From JAHJRJ01 sp037443685 (GTDB taxonomy: Bacteria; Bacteroidota; Ignavibacteria; UBA10030; BY39): DNA of 28,667 bases. Both the position numbers and the translations under genes were made by a program. The stretch covers positions 1-28,667 of the forward strand of contig JBBINX010000018.1 in the NCBI GenBank assembly GCA_037443685.1, in the 5' to 3' direction. Below, piece after piece: positions 24,325-28,667 of the stretch. The notes below the pieces were generated by a model. That model saw nothing but the letters and a program-made list of their open reading frames with translations, was not told the DNA's origin and made no database searches. Within the stretch, counting starts at the first letter, position 1. Every line of letters begins with the position of its first letter.

Positions 24325-24356
24325 AATCTAAAATCCCAAATCCCCAATCTAAAATC
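24325..24356. repeat. Short direct repeat AATCTAAAATC
   Basis: Two copies of an 11-mer (24325-24335 and 24346-24356) flank a C/A-rich spacer (CCAAATCCCC) just past the end of the macro-domain gene. Low-complexity strings of this kind are often dispersed in intergenic DNA of related bacteria; no function is implied. Confidence 0.5.
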
Positions 24357-24360
24357 TTTT

Positions 24361-24900
24361 TCAATGTCTCTTCGTAGAAAACTGAAGTTTTAACTCTTCA
24401 TTAAAAGCATCGAATGTTTGTTTGTCGAACAAAACAAACCGTACAAGTTTTATGTATTTTGTGTTTTGCAGAAAATTTATCACCTCGTTTAACATGATAT
24501 TGGCGCATTGGAAAATTGAAAAGCCCCCAACGCCTGTTCCGATAGCCGGAAAACTTATCGACTTGACTTGTTTTAATTCAGCCAATTTGAGTGAATTGAA
24601 TGTTGAGGTTTTAATTTTTTCTGCATCTGTGTGTAAATCTTGCCCCATTACCGCAGCGTGAATTACATGTTTCGCTTTTAATTTTCCGGCAGATGTTATA
24701 ACTGCCTCACCCATTTCGACGGGTGCTTGTACCATTGCTTCGCGTTCGATCTCTTCTCCCCCATATCGTTTTATCGCTCCTGCAACACCAGAGCCCATCC
24801 ACAAAAAATTGTTCGCAGCATTTACGATTGCTTCGGTGTCCTGTTCGGTTATATCACCTTGGACGATTTCCAAAATCGCACCACCGATATTTACTTTCAT
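24361..24900 (-). CDS. Macro domain (ADP-ribose-binding/hydrolase) protein
   Basis: 179 residues from the ATG at 24900. GGAG (complement of 24913-24916) is 12 bases upstream; a TTG at 24912 lies against that site and is unlikely. Single macro domain: VQGDITEQDTEAIVNAANN (binding Asp and the NAANN loop), GSGVAGAIKRYGGEEIE, AKHVIHAAV and the phosphate loop PAIGTGVGGF. Family members bind ADP-ribose and often remove it from proteins or RNA, or hydrolyse O-acetyl-ADP-ribose. It follows a sensor kinase gene by 8 bases, so it is very likely co-expressed with it. No ADP-ribosyltransferase gene is in the window. Confidence 0.92.
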   Translation of the reverse strand: MKVNIGGAILEIVQGDITEQDTEAIVNAANNFLWMGSGVAGAIKRYGGEEIEREAMVQAPVEMGEAVITSAGKLKAKHVIHAAVMGQDLHTDAEKIKTSTFNSLKLAELKQVKSISFPAIGTGVGGFSIFQCANIMLNEVINFLQNTKYIKLVRFVLFDKQTFDAFNEELKLQFSTKRH

Positions 24901-24908
24901 AACAATCT

Positions 24909-26534
24909 TCAACTCCTTTTCACAGGTAATTTAATTATTATGCTTGTACCTTTCCGCAGTTCACTTTCTATCTCAATTTTCCCAGCATGGTCCTCAACAA
25001 TACGCTTTACTATTGCCATACCGAGTCCAGTCCCATGTTTTTTGCCGTGTGTGAAAAACGGCTCGAATATTTTTGATTTTACTTCATCCGTCATACCCAG
25101 ACCGCTATCTTTGAATACAAAGTTGATCATATTATCATCCTTAAAAACTTGTAGGGTAAGAACTCCGCCCTCTGGCATAGCGTCAGCCGCATTTCCGATG
25201 ATATTGTAAAAAACTCTAAACATTTTATCATAATCCAGTTCGATTTCACCTTCATAATTAATATTTTTAATTAAATCTATCTTTTTTATTTCGAGATTTT
25301 TTCCAATAAAGAAACTGACTTCGTCTATCAATTTAGCGGTTTCAACCTTTTCAAAGTTCATCTGGCTAACGCCGCGTGAAAAATCGAGTATCTCCTGAGT
25401 CATCCCAACAAATCTATCTATCATTTTCATGATTTCATCTGCCACTTTAATAGATTTTTCATCGACCAAATTTTTCTTCAGGATTTGAGCATAAAGGCGT
25501 ATGTTTGACATCGGATTTTTGATGTCGTGGATTATTGTGCTTGCCATCCTGCCTACAGTCGATAGGCGTTCGCTTTGCATCATTTCGTGTGCCATATTTG
25601 CATTCTCAATAGCTAATGCAGCATGTGCTGAAAAGGCTTCAATGTATTCCTCATCCTCGCTTATAAAGGTACCTTCTTTTTTATTGAGGAGTTGAAGTAC
25701 GCCAAGAATCTTCCCGTCTTTATTCCGCAACGGCATACAGAGGACTGATTTGGTCTGATACCCTGATATTTTATCTATCGCTGGGTTGAAGCGTTCATCG
25801 GTGTAAGCATCAGATATATTGATGACATCACCGGTTTCTGCTACTTTTCCGGCGATACCAATACCGATAGGCAATCGAATTTCCACAAGTTCGGCGGCTT
25901 GAAGAACCTTTGACCATAATTCGTGTTTATTTTCATCGATTAGATAAAGCGTACCCCTGTCTGCCTGCACTGTGCGAACTGCAATATCTAAAATTATTGA
26001 AAGTAGTTTATCGATATTAAAAGTTGAGTTAACTACTTTAGCCGCTTCTATTAAGCGATGAAGTTTTTCTATTTTACTGTTCATTGATTCGGTGTATCTG
26101 TCGAACTCTCCGACGAATGTTTCGTCGAGGACGCGTAACCGTTCCGCTAAAGTATTAAGTAAATTTTGTACAAATGGTTTGGATGTTTTTAAGAGATAGT
26201 TAAAAACATCACGGTTAATTATTATTAGATGAGATTTATCGAGAGCTACAGCAGTAGCCGAACGCTTCATTCCATTTATCAGTTCTAATTCTCCAAAAAA
26301 ATCGTTAGAATACAGGACACTCAATGTACTCTCGAAATTGTTTTTTGTTTTCTTGGATATTTGAACTGAACCATCACCTATTAGATATAACTCCTCGCCC
26401 ATATTGCCTTCTTCGAATATACGATACCCAGAGTCAACTATTTTTTCGGAAAGATTACCAATAATCGCCTCTATAACAGAATCCTTTACATTCAAAAAAA
26501 GGGAATTTTTTCTTAGAATATCTTTTTTATTCAT
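24909..26534 (-). CDS. Sensor histidine kinase with cNMP-binding and GAF domains
   Basis: 541 residues, soluble. Residues ~10-125 form a cyclic-nucleotide-binding barrel (EEGNMGEELYLIGDGSVQIS; FGELELINGMKRSATA with Arg91 at the usual phosphate-binding place). A GAF domain spans ~165-315 (RGTLYLIDENKHELWS, PIGIGIAGKVAETG, LCMPLRNKDGKILGVLQLLN). The HisKA helix holds His336 (ASTIIHDIKNPMSNIR). The HATPase domain has N-box NAADAMPEGG, DSGLGMTDEVKSKIFEPFFT and HGTGLGMAIVKRIVEDHAG. It should autophosphorylate in response to a small molecule and pass phosphate to a response regulator not encoded here. Which nucleotide it binds is unknown. Confidence 0.95.
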   Translation of the reverse strand: MNKKDILRKNSLFLNVKDSVIEAIIGNLSEKIVDSGYRIFEEGNMGEELYLIGDGSVQISKKTKNNFESTLSVLYSNDFFGELELINGMKRSATAVALDKSHLIIINRDVFNYLLKTSKPFVQNLLNTLAERLRVLDETFVGEFDRYTESMNSKIEKLHRLIEAAKVVNSTFNIDKLLSIILDIAVRTVQADRGTLYLIDENKHELWSKVLQAAELVEIRLPIGIGIAGKVAETGDVINISDAYTDERFNPAIDKISGYQTKSVLCMPLRNKDGKILGVLQLLNKKEGTFISEDEEYIEAFSAHAALAIENANMAHEMMQSERLSTVGRMASTIIHDIKNPMSNIRLYAQILKKNLVDEKSIKVADEIMKMIDRFVGMTQEILDFSRGVSQMNFEKVETAKLIDEVSFFIGKNLEIKKIDLIKNINYEGEIELDYDKMFRVFYNIIGNAADAMPEGGVLTLQVFKDDNMINFVFKDSGLGMTDEVKSKIFEPFFTHGKKHGTGLGMAIVKRIVEDHAGKIEIESELRKGTSIIIKLPVKRS

Positions 26535-26617
26535 ATCGAATAAATCGTTTAATTTGATTAAAGTATAAGGAATTTTCTATTCTTTTCCCAATAATTAAAT
26601 AAAAAAAGTTTTTGATA

Positions 26618-27093
26618 TTAGGGAAAAAACGTATTTATTGTAACTTCAAATTCGCCGATGTGATAGGATGTGTAATTATGGTTAATTGTTATTTTGTGAG
26701 TACAGGCTCTAAGATCGCCTTCTTCGACTTTGATAGTCTTGTACAGATTCGGAATGAGTTTTATCAACTGTTCATATTCTTTCTCTGCTTTAGCTCTCCA
26801 TTCCATTTTTGTTCCGTCAAGATGTTTGAGAGCCATATTATCAAGAACAATGCGTCTGTGCAGGTTAAGAAGTTCATGCTCTTTATCTTTTGCATCCCGT
26901 TCGTTCTCGTTAATATTGTTTTTGTACTCATTTACTTTAGCTTCGATTGATATTGAAAATCCTGATTTGATAAAAACTGGAAATAAAAATCTTGAGGACA
27001 GTGTATTCTAAGCTTAGATTTTCCGTTAAGTTCAGGTATTGGTTCGCGAGTTTCGTGGAAACGCCAGGTTACTGTGCGGATGGGGTATTCCAT
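26618..27093 (-). pseudogene. Small hypothetical gene broken by a one-base frameshift
   Basis: An ATG at 27093 opens a frame (MEYPIRTVTWRFHETREPIP...) that ends at 26932. A second frame is open from 27007 to the stop at 26618 without a good start of its own; the only ATG in it is at 26836. The second frame encodes a charged helical stretch (EYKNNINENERDAKDKEHEL) and an ending of NYTSYHIGEFEVTINTFFP. Adding one T to either of two T5 runs in the overlap (coding strand) joins them into one protein of about 158 residues. Either the gene is decayed or the base was lost in sequencing. A programmed frameshift is less likely, as no good slippery heptamer is in frame. No family recognised. It diverges from hsdM. 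Confidence 0.6.
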
Positions 27094-27118
27094 TGGTAAA
27101 GTCCTGTATTGTTTGGTT

Positions 27119-27199
27119 ACAGGTTCTTATACCCGGATGATCTAAAAACTTGAATATTTCCCCATTTTAATATATTTTACCTATCATTTTTGAACCTGT
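27119..27199. promoter_or_regulatory. 8-bp inverted repeat in the divergent promoter region
   Basis: ACAGGTTC (27119-27126) and GAACCTGT (27192-27199) are perfect inverted copies 65 bases apart, in the 213-base region between the broken minus-strand gene and hsdM. A TATAAT at 27270-27275 could be the -10 of hsdM, but no matching -35 is seen at normal spacing. Operator function is speculative. Confidence 0.3.
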
Positions 27200-27306
27200 T
27201 TTACCTGAATGATTATTATTCTTTGGGTGCCTTACTGCTCATAGACAATCACAATTTGTACATTGCGAGTATAATATTAAGTAAATTAAGATAATAAATT
27301 CACACT

Positions 27307-28667
27307 ATGCAAAACATTGAAGCTCTTGAAAAACGACTGTGGGAAGCTGCTGACCAGCTCAGAGCAAACTCCGGTCTCGGCTCTAACGAATATTTCATGC
27401 CTGTACTCGGAATTCTATTTCTCCGGCAGGCGTACAATCGTTTTTCTATTGTTGCTAAAGAAGTTGAACAATCTCTCCCTGCACGTGCTGGCGTTAAACG
27501 ACCTGCTACAAAAGAGGATTTTACGAAACGAAGGTCGATATTTTTACGTGAAGAATCTCAATATGAATATCTCGTTGGTCTTCGTAGCGAAGTAAACATT
27601 GGTAAATCGATCAACCACGCAATGGATTTGATTGAGAAGGATTATGAAAGTTTGCGCGGTATCCTTCCAAAAGATTACGAAGCATTCAGCAACGACTTGT
27701 TATGTTCATTGCTTAGAATTTTCAACGATGATGTTTTGAAGAAAGCTTCCGGCGATGTTTTCGGTAGAATCTATGAATATTTTCTGATGAAATTTGCAAT
27801 GCAAGGAGCCCACGACAACGGAGAGTTTTTCACACCACCTTCAATCGTCCAAACAATAGTGAATGTAATTGAACCCGACCATGGTGTAGTGTTCGACCCG
27901 GCAAGCGGCTCGGGCGGTATGTTCGTTCAAACCAGCCATTTCCTCGAGACTCGTAAACAAGAAGTACAAAAGATGGTTACATTTTACGGACAGGAGAAGA
28001 ACGAAACCACAATCAAGATTGCGAAAATGAATCTTGCAGTTCACGGTCTTGAAGGAAACATCAAAAAGGGGAATACATTCTACGAAGACCAGCATGAGAT
28101 GCTCGGTAAGGCAGACTTTGTGATGACAAATCCGCCGTTCAATGTTGACGGAGTCGATGCCGAAAAAATTAAGAGTGATCCGCGTCTGCCATTCGGACTT
28201 CCCGGTATAAACAACAAAGGCGCCGTTTCAAACGGTAACTACCTGTGGATTTCATATTTCTACAGTTACCTCAATCCAAAAGGTCGAACAGGTTTCGTTA
28301 TGTCGTCTCAGGCATCCAGTGCAGGACATGGTGAAGCAATTGTTCGGAAGAAAATTGTTGAAACCGGTCATGTAGATGTAATGATCTCAATACGGTCAAA
28401 CTTTTTCTACACTCGCTCCGTTCCTTGTGAGCTTTGGTTTTTCGATAAAGGTAAACCAAAGGAGATGCAAGATAAGGTACTGATGATAGATGTAAGAAAC
28501 ATTCATCGTAAAGTAACACGTAAAATTTTCGATTTCTCGCCTGAGCAGCTTAATAATATCGCTGCTATCGTTTGGCTCTATCGCGGACAAACAGAAAAGT
28601 ATTTAAACCTCCTCCGAAATTATTTTGAAGAAGTTTTTAAAGAATCTGCCCAGATTAACGATAAAAT
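27307..28667 (+). CDS. hsdM: Type I restriction-modification DNA methyltransferase subunit (partial)
   Basis: 453 residues are visible before the right edge, with no stop. An HsdM N-terminal helical domain (~1-150; LEKRLWEAADQLRANSGL, YFMPVLGILFLRQ) is followed by an N6-adenine methyltransferase domain: GEFFTPPSIV, SAM motif I FDPASGSGGMF (~196-206), motif IV NPPF (275-278). With HsdS it methylates adenine in a split target site; with HsdR it forms the restriction complex. Those genes are expected beyond the edge. ATG 27307 has no visible Shine-Dalgarno. This is the one clearly mobile-type defence gene in the window, and the broken gene beside it fits a region of gene turnover. Confidence 0.95.
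   Translation, partial: MQNIEALEKRLWEAADQLRANSGLGSNEYFMPVLGILFLRQAYNRFSIVAKEVEQSLPARAGVKRPATKEDFTKRRSIFLREESQYEYLVGLRSEVNIGKSINHAMDLIEKDYESLRGILPKDYEAFSNDLLCSLLRIFNDDVLKKASGDVFGRIYEYFLMKFAMQGAHDNGEFFTPPSIVQTIVNVIEPDHGVVFDPASGSGGMFVQTSHFLETRKQEVQKMVTFYGQEKNETTIKIAKMNLAVHGLEGNIKKGNTFYEDQHEMLGKADFVMTNPPFNVDGVDAEKIKSDPRLPFGLPGINNKGAVSNGNYLWISYFYSYLNPKGRTGFVMSSQASSAGHGEAIVRKKIVETGHVDVMISIRSNFFYTRSVPCELWFFDKGKPKEMQDKVLMIDVRNIHRKVTRKIFDFSPEQLNNIAAIVWLYRGQTEKYLNLLRNYFEEVFKESAQINDK

Noticed and set aside
26585..26627. Hairpin TTTTCCC-AATA / TATTAGGGAAAA around the stop of the broken gene
   Set aside because: Bulged, with a long AT loop and overlapping the stop codon; not convincing as a terminator.
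27317..27595. 92-residue plus-strand ORF at the start of hsdM
   Set aside because: It is out of frame with the clear HsdM N-terminal domain, which occupies the same bases.

Overview
This 28.7-kb window reads as a compact, AT-rich bacterial chromosome segment from the Bacteroidetes/Chlorobi (FCB) side of the tree, most likely Ignavibacteria-like. The lineage call is inference. It rests on an SppA-like protease with an outer-membrane-type N-terminus, a thymidylate kinase P-loop of the form GLDFSGKTTQ, a DUF4491 protein, a two-domain ThyX, and envelope proteins joining a protease, a propeller and an Omp85 barrel. No rRNA, tRNA, CRISPR array, prophage or insertion-sequence transposase was found. 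Nearly all genes lie on the minus strand; only an RNA methyltransferase and a type I restriction-modification methyltransferase are on plus.

Region 1 (1-9668, minus) is an envelope block. In transcription order it encodes a 940-residue MA-type metalloprotease/TolB-like propeller/Omp85 barrel protein, a PQQ-type propeller probable lipoprotein, a double-PEGA protein, a membrane-anchored coiled-coil/TPR protein, and a soluble coiled-coil/TPR protein. An SppA-like protease runs off the left edge. The first three genes are joined by two successive one-base TAATG stop-start overlaps, and the last two are 3 bases apart. Together they could form one structure reaching from cytoplasm to outer membrane. 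This is the best candidate for an undescribed system here.

Region 2 (9669-22906, minus) is mostly housekeeping. It holds a phosphoglucose/phosphomannose isomerase, PTS Enzyme I and HPr, a short-chain polyprenyl diphosphate synthase, a small HTH protein, a DUF4491 membrane protein, two different TauE/SafE permeases, a CtpA-type protease, thymidylate kinase, GTP-dependent PEP carboxykinase (with a clear terminator), ThyX and a PabA/TrpG amidotransferase. The overlap of pabA and thyX fits a folate/dTMP link. A degraded ORF lies at 9754-10017.

Region 3 (22907-23398) has no gene. It contains two abutting palindromic elements of about 190 and 178 bp, MITE-like in form, which are the most striking non-coding structure in the window.

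Region 4 (23399-28667) holds a SpoU-type RNA methyltransferase (plus), then a cNMP-binding/GAF histidine kinase followed 8 bases later by a macro-domain protein (minus). After these comes a small gene apparently broken by one missing base, facing away from hsdM (plus), which is cut by the right edge. The restriction and specificity subunits would lie outside the window.
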